Shown here: positions 1 to 11,322 of the stretch, piece after piece
Numbering within the stretch: the stretch's first letter is position 1
Layout: every line of letters starts with the position of its first letter
Assembly (NCBI GenBank): GCA_964017195.1
Contig: OZ024890.1
Location: 46,874,593-46,938,592 of the forward strand
Length of the DNA: 64,000 nucleotides
Source: Siderastrea radians
Taxonomy: Eukaryota > Cnidaria > Anthozoa > Scleractinia > Rhizangiidae
Direction of reading: 5' to 3'
Notes under the pieces: generated by a model
Told to the model about the DNA's origin: nothing
The model's input: only the letters and a program-made list of their open reading frames with translations
Databases searched by the model: none
Translations under genes and position numbers: made by a program

Positions 1-92
1 GATCAGTGCTTTACTTTTGGGCAGCTTAAGATCTGCCATCATCAAAAAGATGCTCTTAAATCCTGGTTGTATTTTGCTACTTTGTTCCACAG

Positions 93-3000
93 AAGTCCCT
101 CAAGACTGTTACCTCTCCCAGCTTCACAGCCAGCTTGCGGCATGTCTGGGATCCAAACCTGTCAGGTCAAACAGTAACGAAGGTAAGTGTTGGCGCCATG
201 TCTTAACTGGATAGCAATTGTGAAATGTGAACTTTCAAGCAGAAGTAATTTTGTGCTCCTGAGATGGAATGTTAATGGAATTCTTTCCCTCAGATGATGC
301 AGAAGACCCAGCATCTGTTCCAGTTTACTGGGTTGGTAAATGGGTGGATTATTCAGACAAGTATGGTCTTGGTTATCAACTGAGCGACAACAGTGTTGGT
401 GTTCTTTTCAATGACCAAACAAGACTAATTCTTTACCAGGATGGAGAGTAAGTACCTCATAACATTTGATGTGAAAGAATAATTAATAATCGTCGTCATC
501 ATCATCATCATCACCATCATCATAAGGTGATGAAAAATCTTTGAGAAGCTGAGTTGTCAAGTTTCATGTTTGTGATGTAACTTCTCTTCTCATCGCTTGT
601 GGATTTGATTGGTCAGATGAAATGGAAACCATCAAAAAGATGTTGAAAAGCTGAAAAAATGTGTTCAAAAAATTTGTCCAAGTACCAACAGTTCAGTGCA
701 TATTACAGTGTAATTTGCAAGTTGGAGGACTTTCACTAATTTTGGGTGACATATTGCAGTATTGTGTACACACACGCCTTTGGCAAACAAAAGCTGATTA
801 CCCCACAGCAGCTGAGTTCACCTGTACGTACATGTACTGGAAGGTTTTTAAATCAGCATGCTCAGACATCAAAGGTGTTACATGTTGTATGGTCTTTAAT
901 GAAAATCCTGAGTTTTACAAGGATTTGATTTTTGTAAGTGAGGAAAGAAGAATTTCTTTCTCTACTTTCTCATGAAATAACCACTTGTTCTGATGGCCAC
1001 ATATACACTTTGTAGGCCAAGCTGGCTTACTCAAAACCCCAGCTAATTTGAATCCCTTGCTATCTCAAATTCAAACCTGTTTTTCTCAGATGAAGTTGCT
1101 CAGTTGTAATGTAGTTGCTATTGGCTTTCTTGAACACTTTTTCATTTTTTCACTTGGGAGTCTAGTGTGGTATCTTGTTTGAACAAGAATTTTTTTTCCT
1201 TTCTATAGAAATATGCAGTACATCGAAGCTGATGGGACAGAATGCTTTCACACGATGAAGGGCTATCCAGGGCACCTTGAAAAGAAAGTTACTCTGCTCA
1301 ATTACTTCCTCAGCTACATGAATGATCACTTACTGAAGGTATCGTTGATAACATGTGACCACTGGGCACCCACACAAAGTGTGTTATTGTAAAGGTTATG
1401 CTGTAAATCCTGCATGTGCATTTTTTAAGCAGTTGGTAATGGCGTTGCGAGAATCATTGTGAAATTGACTTAACTGATGCACCAAGGGTGAAGTTTTTGT
1501 CATGTTGCCAGCCATATTGGTTGGCCCTGTGAGGAAGTAGTTTAGTTGATAGAACATGTGAATGATATGTATGGTGTCAACATTAGAAGGGGTTCTGAGC
1601 TCAAAAAACAAAGCTGGCTCTATATTGTGCATTTTATTTATGACATCGTCATTTTATTTGCCACAGGCTGGTGCGGGCACGAAAACTGCCAGAGAAGATG
1701 AATCAGGAAGGTTACCTTTCTTAAAACAATGGTTCCGCACAGCAGATGGTATTGTTCTTCATCTGACTAACGGAACCCTACAGGTAAGACTTGGGATCTG
1801 ATTAGCTTAACAAAAAGCCAATTTTTAACTTGGCGTCTCCAGGAACCATGTAGGTTTTCTTTCTTAACCCTTTAAGGCCTGGTATAAAAATGGAGAGTCT
1901 CCTTACTGTTCTCCATACATTTTGTAGCGAACTAGTAATGTATCAGTCATTTCCAGCAGTGCCCATCCCCCCCCCCCCAGGCCGACCCCCGGGCATAAGG
2001 ATTTTTTGAAAACAAACCGGCAAATGCCCCACGGCGGGGACAAACGAGCTGTTCAAATGCCCTGCAGTACAGGTAAAAAAATAAGTTGATTTCTTAGGTT
2101 TTGGGCATACCTTCATTCTAATCAAAGCTAAATCAGGCGAAATTAAGTCTCAACTAAGTCTTAGTTCTCTGTATTTCTTCAATGATTAGTCGTACTGTGG
2201 GGGATGGGCACTGCTGGAATTGACTGATGCATAAGGACAATTTGTCTAAATACCAAGACATCTTATCCTTTGTGATCACTTTCTTTATTCTCATCACTTG
2301 AATGTTTGAGCAAATATTGAATATGTGAAGAGAAATTTCAGTTTCATCACTTTTAAGGCTTTAAATTGTGGCTGGAACAGAGTAAGAGTATTCCCTTGCT
2401 CCTTTCCCCAAGTTTTTTAAAATTAAGGATTAACTATACTAACTGTATTAACTATATCATAATCATTTAATAAAAATATTGTTGTTTACCTGTGTTCCTG
2501 TGCCTTTATGAGTCGTTTTAAAGTGGATTTGAATCATAGCGGAGATGGTTTTAATACCTCGCCGGTTTCCATGAGAGTTAATAGTTAGTAATGATAGAAA
2601 ATTGAGATGTAATTGTGGCGTCCTATGACACGCCAAACAAAATGACATTTGACACCGCAGGGGTAAACCGTCTCCGCTCTGATTCAAATCCTTTCGAAAA
2701 ACGACTCATCACAGGTAAATAACAGTATTTTTATTAAATGAGTATGATATAGATAATACAGCATTTGGGGGCCCTGTGGCAGTAATAAACTTTTATCATG
2801 ACTGCTGATGTAGTTGCACAGGCTAAAAGCTAAGTAATACTGGCAACATTTTTAGGCAATTTGTTGTGTGTGTAGTACTGCCTACACACAACAAAATTTT
2901 TTTGTTACAAGGCGTGGAAGCGGTGTCTACTTTCTGCAACACAAAAATCTGTTGTGTGCATAAGTGGTAATACAGTCAAAGCTCTCGTAAGCGACCACCT

Positions 3001-4047
3001 TGGAAATCCAGAAAAGTGGTCCCAACTAGAGCTGGTCTCTTACGAGAATGGGCTCTCGTAAGCAACCACATGATGAAACAGTAGAGAGTGGTCGCTAACA
3101 AGAGCTTTTAGCGTAAAGCTTGGCATATGTTAATAGTTACTAATAGTTTTGTAGCAATAATATTGAATAGTTATTTATTGCCTATCACAGAAGAGGGCCG
3201 CATTAGGTACAAGTCAAAGAACCATTAGCACTTGTGTTATGTATTACTCTAAATTTGAACAAGAACCGAGTGCTTTTATTAAAGTGTTAACTGAGTGGTC
3301 ACTTACGAGAACTTAAAAACAAAGGAAAAGTTTGTTGGTAATTCAAAAAAGTGGTTGCAATCGCTTACGGGAGCTTTTCATTACAGAGTTTAAGTGACAA
3401 GTCAAACGGGGTTTCACAATGCTGGTCGTAACTAGAGCTCAGTGGTCACTTACGAGAGTGGTCGCAAGGAGAGCTCGAAATGCAACGTTGCTGCACGAAC
3501 ATTTTGCCCACATTACTTTGCCTTAAGTTTCGAGGGAGCCCAAAACATTTTACTTCGCTACACCTTTTCAAAAGGCCATAATCAATTCTCACAGTTGAAA
3601 TTGTAGCAAGCTTGCAAAGGAGTGTTGTGCAGAGGAATGTTATCACTTGCAATTACTATTTTAAGTGATATCCCCGCCACTGCATATCAGGTCCCTTTCC
3701 ACCCTGAGAAAACAAATATGATTCATTTAAACCAGATGTCTTTAATCAGTCACAATACTGGTTTGAATGATATGTGTATTGCTGTTTCTCTGTAGATCAA
3801 CTTCTTCAAGTGCCATACCAAGATTATCATTTGTCCCCTGATGGGTGCTGTGACGTACATTGATGAGACCAAGAGATTCCGAACATTCCCATTGAAGAAC
3901 ATTGAAAAATATGGCTGCTCCAGAAGCTTGGCTAAGCGACTTAACCACGCTCTCAAGATCGTTGTGTGCATGCAAAATGGCAATGAAAAGAAGTTGATTG
4001 CACGCATGCAAAATGAAAATGACAAAAAGAATGGCAAGAAAGAATAG
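93..4047 (+). CDS. PLK1: Polo-like kinase 1, C-terminal polo-box region (5' end outside window)
   Basis: Five coding exons are visible: 93-182, 294-447, 1209-1338, 1667-1783 and 3796-4047 (stop TAG). All have GT/AG borders and matching phases. The product is the polo-box domain of the mitotic serine/threonine kinase PLK1, which docks the kinase onto phosphorylated partners at centrosomes, kinetochores and the midbody. Polo box 1 is shown by [28 protein letters not shown] and TRLILY. Polo box 2 is shown by [18 protein letters not shown] followed by [19 protein letters not shown]. The His and Lys of the HTK motif match the phosphopeptide-pincer residues of PLK1. The tail after the second polo box is short and lysine-rich. 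The kinase domain and start codon lie upstream of base 1. PLK1 is favoured over PLK2/3 because the polo-box sequence is almost residue-for-residue PLK1-like. The intron between the last two exons, about 2 kb, is full of transposon copies. Confidence 0.95.
1868..2365 (+). repeat. Dispersed ~220-bp repeat, split by a nested transposon
   Basis: This is one copy of a family that also occurs at about 11030, 26165, 42246 (reversed) and 60112. Shared landmarks are a CCCTTTAAG start, TCTCCTTACTGTTCTCCATACATTT, then AATTTGTCTAAATA and TTCTCATCACTT. Here the two halves, 1868-1938 and 2232-2365, are separated by the element at 1939-2231, so this copy is older than that insertion. Confidence 0.75.
1939..2231. 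mobile_element. MITE with TAA target-site duplication (PIF/Harbinger-like)
   Basis: The ends are inverted repeats: TGTATCAGTCATTTCCAG on the left, and on the right a sequence whose complement reads TGCATCAGTCAATTCCAG. The similarity continues through AGCAGTGCCCATCCCC. TAA flanks both sides (1936-1938 and 2232-2234). The host sequence is a recognisable dispersed repeat that closes up when the element is removed. A TAA duplication is typical of PIF/Harbinger elements; the superfamily call is inference. There is no coding capacity. Confidence 0.75.
2465..2742. mobile_element. Non-autonomous inverted-repeat element in last PLK1 intron
   Basis: The left end, CATTTAATAAAAATATTGTT, is matched by the complement of the right end near 2742. 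The similarity continues inward through TTTACCTGTG, ATGAGTCGTTTT, GATTTGAATCA and GCGGAGA. The length is about 280 bp, with no transposase reading frame. It lies wholly inside the intron between PLK1 exons 1667-1783 and 3796-4047. Confidence 0.7.
2970..3480. repeat. Repeat block of CTCGTAAGCGACCAC-type units
   Basis: Variants of a GAGAGTGGTCGCTTACGAGAGC-like unit occur in both orientations, around 2978, 3043, 3090, 3290, 3400 and 3445-3475. The pattern suggests a degraded DNA transposon with subterminal repeats. Exact ends cannot be fixed by eye. Confidence 0.5.
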
Positions 4048-4560
4048 TGCTTCAGAATCTAAACAGTCTTAGTCAACTTACATTTCTTCAAGTGTCTTTA
4101 CTCCCGTACATCCTAATCACGCTAAAGCACAATCTTTGTCTCAAATTGTTTCTAAAATCTCAACTTGGTAACATTGAAATGACTAGAGACTTGATTCAGG
4201 GAATGAAAGAGATTTATATTGTCTTATTTTTACTTATGAATTCATTAGCCCTATGGGTGGAGTTTTACCTTCAAGATACTTTTCGTACATCAATGATCTA
4301 TTTATTGTAGAATTTAACCAGATATAATTGATTGAAGGGCAACATTAGCTGTGCAAAAATTAGGCAAAAATGACTCAGCATTCTGTATTCAAGCTACTTG
4401 TTATATAGAATTACTAATTAGTTGATTGTTATAAATTGTACATATATTTTCTGATATTTTTATTACATTCTAAATAGTATTTTGGGGGCTTTAAATTAGC
4501 TTCGAGGTATGTGTCTAGTCTGAAATGTTGGCTGTCTCTGTGCAATTCAGGCTAAGTCAA
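4048..4560 (+). other. PLK1 3' flank, probable 3' UTR
   Basis: This AT-rich sequence follows the PLK1 stop. The 87-codon reading frame at 4047-4310 has no recognisable domain and looks like chance. No convincing AATAAA signal is seen close to the stop, so the transcript end is not placed. Confidence 0.4.
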
Positions 4561-4563
4561 ATA

Positions 4564-4736
4564 CAGTGGAACCACGGTATAACGAATTACCAATGGACTG
4601 CAAAACAGGATCGTTATAACGGGGTCGTTACATCGGGGTGCTTTTCCTTACATTTTACTATTACTGGGCTGAAGAATATGGATCGTCATATCGGGGTGTT
4701 TAATGAACAGGGGTTCGTTATATCGGGGTTCCACTG
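4564..4736. mobile_element. pogo/Tigger-like MITE with TA duplication
   Basis: The ends are inverted repeats: CAGTGGAACC on the left and GGTTCCACTG on the right. TA flanks each side (4562-4563 and 4737-4738). Internal TATAACG/CGTTATA and ATCGGGGT blocks also occur. CAGTGGAACC-type ends with a TA duplication are characteristic of Tc1/mariner-superfamily pogo elements. The length is about 173 bp, with no transposase. Confidence 0.8.
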
Positions 4737-4738
4737 TA

Positions 4739-5000
4739 GTGGGGGGGGGGGGGACAGGGGGGTTTAAACCTCCCGCTTCTCGTACCCTTTAATCCCGGTT
4801 CCCGCCCTGTATTTTTTGGCTCCCGCCTCTTTGCATTTTTTCGATTGCGAAATATTGTGCAATTTTGCTTAATTTTTCCCTTTTTCTCCCGCCTCCCGCC
4901 ACCTTGGGAATCCCGCTTCCCGCCCCCTCTTCTCCCGCCTCCCGTACACCTCCCGCCCCCTTTTCTCTCGGTCTCCCGCCCCCTGTCCCCCCCCCCCCAC
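4739..5000. repeat. G/C-tract and CCCGCC-rich low-complexity block
   Basis: The block starts with a run of G, contains many CCCGCCTCCCG-like units and ends in a run of C. The long reading frames on both strands here are products of the biased composition and are not called as genes. Confidence 0.6.
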
Positions 5001-6560
5001 ACTGTAGACCTATTTGCACTTTTCTGATTCAATGTCAAATATCTACAATGCTGTTTTCCATACCGTTGCCTCTTGTGCAAGGTGTTTGGCAACTTTGCAT
5101 GGTTTCCAGTTGACAGGGACAGGACTGCCAGAGGTGGAGCTGTGACCTCCCCTCACATAATTCATCGATTTTATTGGTCAGTTGAAACGAAGCCATCAGA
5201 AACTTATACGGTGACTAACAGCCATCATTTAAACCTGTTGTCAGAGTTCTAATGCCTGAAAATTGATTGGATAATGACAAATGCAGACAAACCAGCAACC
5301 TTGCATGTTATGGAAAATTTGGGATGACGCACATTTTCACATGTACACAAGAAAAAACCTTGACTTACTTCTTCTCGATTCTTGTTAATTCGAAATTCAT
5401 CGCTAAGTGACCTTTAAATCGATTTCCTGACCAAGTTTTGCCTACGTAATTATTTAAGAAATTGTTTTTGCTGATCTACACGTACTCGTACAATTCAAAG
5501 GTGTAAGGAGAAGAGGTTGCGGGAGACATCGTTTATGTCGTCGTCCTTTCTTTTATTTCTTTTCACCCTCCCCTCTAGGGGAGTAAAGTTGTCAAAGGTA
5601 AACTAAAGCCATCGGGCTGAGCTTTTCCCGTCTTTTGTGACTGGGAAAAGCTGAGTTGTGACAGCTTACATATCAGACTAGAATGCAAGCAACAAAAGCT
5701 TGATGGAAAATGGCTTTGTGTTAAGAATGTAAATAAAATACTACGTTACTCTAAGTTTGCTCTAGGTTAAAAGATGTTCAAATATTATTGAATTAGGGTT
5801 TATTCTATTGTGCCCTAAAAATGAAATTTGAATCCATTTTCTAGAAACTATGAGAATGTGAAACTAAGTTTACACTAGTTTAAAGAGTATTTCAATAGTT
5901 ACACATAGCAGTGTTATTGTAAATAGCTATTTTATCTTGTTCCTGAATTAAACTATTGTCTTGACAATCCTTGATTTTAGTATCTTCAAGCGTCATTTGT
6001 AAGGCTTTTGTGGTAACTGAAATCGCAGTTTATATGATGATATGGCTTAGACTGGAGCCTATCGCGGCCTTATTTACTGAAAGCGGCATACATGAGAACA
6101 CTTGGTGTAGACACTAGCACATGCAACAGCTCTGTTTTCGTGAACCATCCTGTTGATTCGGTGTTGTCCGCGAGATCTTTGGTATCTCCGAGAGAGGAAC
6201 TTCGCTGTATCATCGGCGTATCTCGGAGACACTTTCGCTATTTTTAGGCGCTGAGCGCTGGCGTATCATGTCTGAACCTCTCTGGGTTTCCTACTGTTCA
6301 GAGTGACCACTTGTGTCGTTTAACAAAGATTTCACGCTCTGTTCTATGTTGCCGTTAAAATTCAGAGAAATAGCGTTAGATTACAGCAAACAGGGATGTG
6401 TTCTTAGGACGGGTTTTTGTCAGGGTCATATACTGTAGTGATTTTGCTTGTGTTGATTGTGAAGCACATACAGTCGATGAGAACAGTCGGTTTCCGGTTT
6501 GATGACATAATCTTGTTTGGTGCAATGTTTGATTTGGCTGATGTGACTGAAAATGGAATT
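5001..6560. other. Intergenic sequence, nothing recognised
   Basis: No reading frame with a recognisable domain, no RNA gene and no clear inverted repeat were seen. A weak GTAAATAAAATA at about 5730 could be a distal poly(A) signal for PLK1, but nothing supports this further. Confidence 0.3.
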
Positions 6561-6579
6561 CTGTGTTAGAACATTCAAT

Positions 6580-6976
6580 CCCGGGGGGTACTCACTTATG
6601 TACGCTTTATAGGTATGTGCCGCCCGATAGGGATATTGTGATCCTTAGATGTTCCTTAGATGGGGTCACTAAATTGCAGTATCCACCTCAGCGCGCAAAA
6701 CGAAAACGACATGTCTGTCAAAACTGTACTACACGCCCGGATACACGTTATAAAGTTTAACAAAGCGATTTTTAAAGGACGTTTATAGATCTATCAGTTA
6801 CACAATTATGAGTTATCTCGTTTCCCTTAAATAGGGTGCCATTTCTTGGTTTTGGGCCCTTAAAAGGGTATCAATTCTCGATTTTCTACCCTTGAATACG
6901 GTTAGGGTTTGAGAACCTTGGCGGCACACACCTATCCTAAATTGACGGAAGTACCCCCCCCCCCCCCGCCGGGGGA
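6580..6976. repeat. Degenerate inverted-repeat element with GGGGGTACT/AGTACCCCC ends
   Basis: The left end, CCCGGGGGGTACTC, and the right end, AAGTACCCCC followed by a C run, are inverted relative to each other. The interior has AGGTATGTGCCGCC near the left end and GCGGCACACACCT near the right end, again inverted. It is non-coding. A similar GGGGGAGTACTC motif occurs near 28966. Confidence 0.5.
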
Positions 6977-7338
6977 CATTCAATTCACCTTTTTCCTTCC
7001 ATTGTTACTGATTCAAGGGATACATAGAAAGGATTGTTTTAGCAAAAGAAAACGGGAAACACGAATGGAATAATTTGTTCTTTAAAGAAGAGACGAAAAG
7101 AGACATTTTGATATTCTATTTTGATGTTACACGAAGACGCTTATTTAGTCTGTTGAGTGTCCTAATCGAAGAACAACGGTTCTGGAAACCTAAAAGCTGG
7201 CTCTAATGGGGTTGAAAGGCTTTCAGACGGTCAAGAAACAACACAAGAACAATATACGATTTGGTATGTAAACTTATGTAAACTTAATTCGCTATTTATT
7301 GTTATTTTCCTGCCAAACTCGCGATCAAGTTTTATACT

Positions 7339-7626
7339 AGCCTGAGAAAACAGCCGACGTTTCACGAGGTCGCCACTTGAGCCCTCGCAAAACGACGTCT
7401 GAGTAACGAGCGCAGAAATTCCTTACTGACGACGTGTCACTACTAAGATCTTGGTAGTGCTTTAGTGCTTCTGATTGGTTGGAATTTTCTTTTAACCAAT
7501 CAGAAGCACTACCAAGATCCGGGTAGTGCACGTCACCAGTATGGAATTTCTGCGCTCGTTACTCAGACGTCGTTTTGCGAGGACTCAAGTGGCGACCTCG
7601 TGAAACGTCGGCTATTTTCTTAGGCT
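7339..7626. mobile_element. Long-TIR MITE, AGCCTGAGAAA family (copy 1)
   Basis: The left arm begins AGCCTGAGAAAACAGCCGAC and the right arm ends with its near-perfect complement. Arms of roughly 110 bp share GTTTCACGAGGTCGCCACTTGAG, AAAACGACGTCTGAGTAACG and GCGCAGAAATTCC. The inner part is a further inverted pair around TTGGTAGTGCTTCTGATTGG. The same terminal sequence is used by the shorter element at 9098-9199. It is non-coding; the reading frames here are shadows of the palindrome. Confidence 0.8.
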
Positions 7627-9090
7627 AGTTCCATACAAATTATTATTTTTTGCCACTAAAGTGATCTGTTTGTTGCCTGGGTGTACTGTGCAACAATCAC
7701 GAGATCTAGTCCGTGGGACGGTTATTGATTGGCTGATCTTTATATTCGCAAGGACTAGTCGTACGAAGAGCACCCACGAGGGGCAAGTACACTTTCAAGG
7801 GACAAGTCCCCGCTAATAGATGCAAACAGGACCAAATTTCAGTCGATTCGATTTTTTGACGAAAATGGGTAGTCCATGCACACAACGGGATATGGTTTCC
7901 TCATAATTCTCTCTTGAGACCTTGACATTACACAAACTCAATAATTTTTGAAATGCATCCAAACAGCTAGCCAATAGAAATGTGCCGGCGAGTTCAGTCA
8001 CTCGATCGTACTTATGGCGTAAAAAAGAAAAATTAAGATTGTGCGACATTACAGCCACTCCAATGTAGCTCACGGCGCCTTTGTTTTTCTCTCTTTGGTT
8101 TCCAAATGAACTCCCATTACCTATGCTGAAATCTTGCTTCATCCGGCGGTCTCCCAGTTTCTTTCTTTAAAAAACAATTATCCAAGAAAAGGTGGTCCAG
8201 TTACCGAGACCTCGGTCTTCAACGGCAATGTTGCACAGTTCAACGTAAGAGCATAAGTTGAGCAACAAATATAGAGTCCGTTCAGCAACGTTCAACATAC
8301 TATGAGCCTCATATACACACTGTCCATTGTTTGTTGAACAGCAGCCTTCTATTCGTTTTTCTTCTGGGTCCATAGTAAGACCCAAATGACAGGGGGGCCG
8401 GGCAAGTGGTGCACCTTACCTACCCCCCCTCCCCGTACCTCCCACTCCCGCGCGGATTTTAGTTTGTGTTGACTTGGAGAGAAGAGCCGCCTTGCGGTCT
8501 GGGACGTCGTTTTCAGTCAATTACTTTAGGTTTCCTTTCTCCTTAACGAAGTTATTTTGCAACATCCACAGGGCTTAGAGCATCTGTTCTCTCTTTGTGA
8601 ATATGCAACAGCATGAGGTGGTTACGTATACGTCTTTACTCTCTCTAAGCCTGCAAGTGATCGTTCGCTAACGTGGCATTTGTTGCTGGCATCACAAGTA
8701 GCAGCTTCCCCAGAGAGGACATTTCGCTCAACAATCTTAGAACTGTGGAGCCATCAAGGGACTGCAAGAAGGTTAGATCCATTTTGGTTGTGTCTTTTTG
8801 TTGCTTAATATGCAGATATCAAAAGCGTTGGCTGTTTCTGGCAGAGAAAAAAATGCAGTTTTTTCATCATGACTCAATTCTGACACAATACAATACACAG
8901 ACACAATGAACGAATAAGGGATGTTAAGTTCAGATTGTCAACTCATTGGCAAATCATCGAAAACAATTTGAACATTCTTCATTTTTCCAAAAAATGTTAA
9001 TAAGCATTCCCCTCTACTTCCTCTTATATCATACTGCAGGTGAAGAACCTATGTGACAATCTCCTTGAGATCTTTATCAGAGCCACTCAC
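7627..9090. other. Intergenic sequence with two unrecognised antisense reading frames
   Basis: Reading frames on the minus strand at 7813-8142 (about 109 codons) and 8167-8385 (about 72 codons) have no domain I recognise and no clear splice link. They are not called as genes. A stretch near 8390-8455 is rich in C and G runs. Nothing else was seen. Confidence 0.3.
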
Positions 9091-9097
9091 CGCAGAT

Positions 9098-9199
9098 AGC
9101 CTGAGAAACAGCCGACGTTTCGCGAGGTCGCCACTTGAGCCCTCGCAAAACAAGGGCTCAAGAGGTGACCTCGCAAAACGTCGGCTGTTTTCTCAGGCT
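9098..9199. mobile_element. Short hairpin MITE, AGCCTGAGAAA family (copy 2), 7-bp duplication
   Basis: This is a roughly 102-bp near-perfect hairpin, starting AGCCTGAGAAACAGCCGACG and ending CGTCGGCTGTTTTCTCAGGCT. CGCAGAT lies directly on the left (9091-9097) and again just past the right end (9201-9207), giving a 7-bp target-site duplication. Its arms match the outer arms of the element at 7339-7626, so it is an internally deleted relative. Confidence 0.8.
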
Positions 9200-9209
9200 A
9201 CGCAGATCA

Positions 9210-9415
9210 ACAAAGATAAAACCTGGAGTTTTCCGTTGCCACAAAAATCGGTGTGAAACGTGTGGAACCACGTTTTACACCTTTCTCTCTACAAACGAAA
9301 AACGACGTATACGTTACACCTCCTGTACTTCTACAAAGGTAGTGTACATGATCGAATCCACCAGATGCGAGATGCAATACGTAGAGACGCCAAACGTCAA
9401 GTCATACCATTTGTA
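9210..9415 (+). pseudogene. Penelope-like element remnant, GIY-YIG endonuclease region
   Basis: One reading frame gives VFRCHKNRCETC, then VVYMIESTRCEMQYVET. This resembles the Cys-motif (RCxTC) and the start of the GIY-YIG nuclease region (VVYxIxCxxCxxQYVGET) found at the C-terminus of Penelope-like retroelement proteins. The glycine expected in QYVGET is missing and the frame stops soon after, at TAG 9414-9416, so this is a decayed fragment. No reverse-transcriptase domain is seen upstream. Confidence 0.6.
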
Positions 9416-9689
9416 GCCACCTCTCGTCTCATATTCAGTACAGTAGCTCCCCCTCCAATCTTGCCAACCATCTTGTACTTATAAAGCACTTTCACTGGTA
9501 GAAGTAATGTTTGATTAGACAGTCATTAATATCATATTCTGCTCAGTTTCTGCAGCGAGTGTAGGTGTAGGTTAATGAAGGAGAAAGTGGGCCGCGGCTC
9601 TCTGCTTAAAAGATCTTCATCATCTCCGGTTTTGGTGCCTACAATGACTCTGCTCTGGCAGTTTTTTCTAGCCTGCGTAGCCAGACGTT

Positions 9690-9785
9690 CGAGGAACTGA
9701 TTCGCTCTGACAAAGGGCTAACGCTCAAAACATCAGCTTTTGAATTGTGTACTTTACGTTGGTCAATTTATCTTTTCACTTTTCA
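9690..9785 (+). repeat. Penelope-type 3' tail with decayed hammerhead-like core
   Basis: The sequence has GCTCTGACAAAGGGCTAACG, then CTCAAAACATCAGC and a GTTGGTCAATTTATC tail. This is a mutated form of the CTGACGA...GAAAC...GTC layout of small hammerhead ribozymes. The GCT before the core and the AGC after it could form stem I. It lies about 290 bp after the GIY-YIG fragment in the same orientation, as expected for the 3' end of the same element. Confidence 0.5.
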
Positions 9786-9877
9786 GTTGGTATAACCATA
9801 TTTTCGTGTTCGGAGTAAAAAACCCAACCGTCGAGGACAGAGTAAAAGTGTTAATGGTAAAAGCCCGACTATACTCC

Positions 9878-10190
9878 CATCCTCGGAGACCCAGGGGTAG
9901 CTAGTTGGGGCGACGGAATTTTCACGGGTGAAAGTTTACAAGAGGGAACGGGTGTAACTCCAAATGAAGAACGGGAGAGCCCCTGGGCATTTACTGTTAC
10001 CGAACGAGTTCGAGAAGCGTTTGAAATTCCGCTCGCTGATTTTTCTGGCCAATAAGAAGGCGGGATTTCAAATGCTTCTGGAACTCGTGTGGTAAGAGTA
10101 AATGCCCAGGGGCTCTCCCGTTCTTGTTGTAAACCTTCGCCCATGAAAATCCCGTCGTCCCAACTAGCTGCCCCTGGGTCTCCGAGGATG
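9878..10190. mobile_element. MITE with 9-bp target-site duplication (Mutator-like)
   Basis: The left end is CATCCTCGGAGACCCAGGGG and the right end is its complement. The arms run inward through AGCTAGTTGGG, CGACGG, ATTTTCA and a shared GGGAGAGCCCCTGGGCATTTAC. CTATACTCC occurs directly at 9869-9877 and 10191-10199. A 9-bp duplication with long inverted arms suggests a Mutator-like element. It is non-coding. Confidence 0.85.
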
Positions 10191-10199
10191 CTATACTCC

Positions 10200-11029
10200 T
10201 AGCCTAAATTGCTCCACTCTCCTTATATAATTATTGAGGAACAGGGCCATTTTTTTCTGGCACCCTACCTTAGTATAGGCAGTAAACGCTTGTGTTTCTT
10301 GAGGCACTTGAAATTACCGCAATCTAAATAAACGCGAATTGAAGAGGAAAACCGTTTAGAATGTAGGAAATCAACGCGAGAGCGAAATTAAAATTTCCGA
10401 ATAAAAGAATTTACGCGAGTATGTGAGTCTCGTCCGAGTCTGTTTCGAGGGTGTGTTAATCATCCAAAAGAAATTTGCCTGAAATACACTGAACAATTAA
10501 CCGTGCATTGACAGAACTCTGGGGACGAGAATGAACTTGAATTATCGTACAAAATGCATTAGAAGTTTGGAATATGCTAACCAAAGTGCCTGTTCACGGG
10601 TTAGGACCATGCATGCCATACGTTGGGTTGTGTTATACATGGCAAGTCATCTTTCCAGCATTCAAAAAAAATTTGGAGGCAGGAGAAAAAATAATCAAAC
10701 ACAAAACTATTTGAGAGTCCTTTTATAACCTGTGATAGCATCGCTCTCATATTCTCTTACGTTGGTTGCTTCGCCCGTCCCGCCTTAATGTTTCACCGAG
10801 CGAAACGAAATTTGAGCCTGATCGCAGGTTAGTCCTTTAATGAGCCTATGGCAAGATTATTTACAAAATGACAGGCTAAATTATGTAAGGGAAAGAGCTT
10901 CCATTAAGGTGAAAGTCTATCCGGCACCTGGTAGCGTAAAGATGAAAAGCTAGTAAATGCTTCTGTTGCTGGTCAAAAACATGTCTTCGTCACAAATTTG
11001 TCAACAAAAACATCTACAGCAGACCCTGC
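10200..11029. other. Intergenic sequence, nothing recognised
   Basis: No domain-bearing reading frame, RNA gene or clear repeat unit was seen. A short reading frame at 10531-10728 has no recognisable features. Confidence 0.3.
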
Positions 11030-11243
11030 TTTTTACCCTTAAGCCCCAATATCAACATGTATGTTCTCCTGACTGTTCTCCACATATTTCTTATGGTACT
11101 AGTTGGGAGAAGTCGCTTAAACTTCAAGGCATTTCATCTTTGTTGCTCATTTTCTTTATTCTCATCAACTGTATGTTTGAACAAGTAGTGATATTGTAAG
11201 GAGAAAATAGATGCTTGTCACTAGAGGGGCTTAAGGCGTTAAA
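11030..11243 (+). repeat. Dispersed ~220-bp repeat (copy 2)
   Basis: It begins CCTTAAGCCCCAATATCAAC and contains GACTGTTCTCCACATATTTC and TTATTCTCATCA, ending with GGGGCTTAAGGCGTTAA. It has the same order of landmarks as the copies near 1868, 26165, 42246 and 60112. Confidence 0.7.
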
Positions 11244-11322
11244 GACCCTGGCTGTCTAAAATCTCACACTACCTTGAACCGAAAACTTTTTTCCTAAAAG
11301 AGAGTGAGGTGCAGTAGTATTT

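Noticed and set aside
4718..5113. Gly/Arg- and Pro-rich reading frames
   Set aside because: The sequence is a CCCGCC low-complexity block with homopolymer runs; the frames are compositional.
7813..8385. Two minus-strand reading frames as a possible gene
   Set aside because: No recognised domain, no plausible splice link and no biased codon pattern that I can see.
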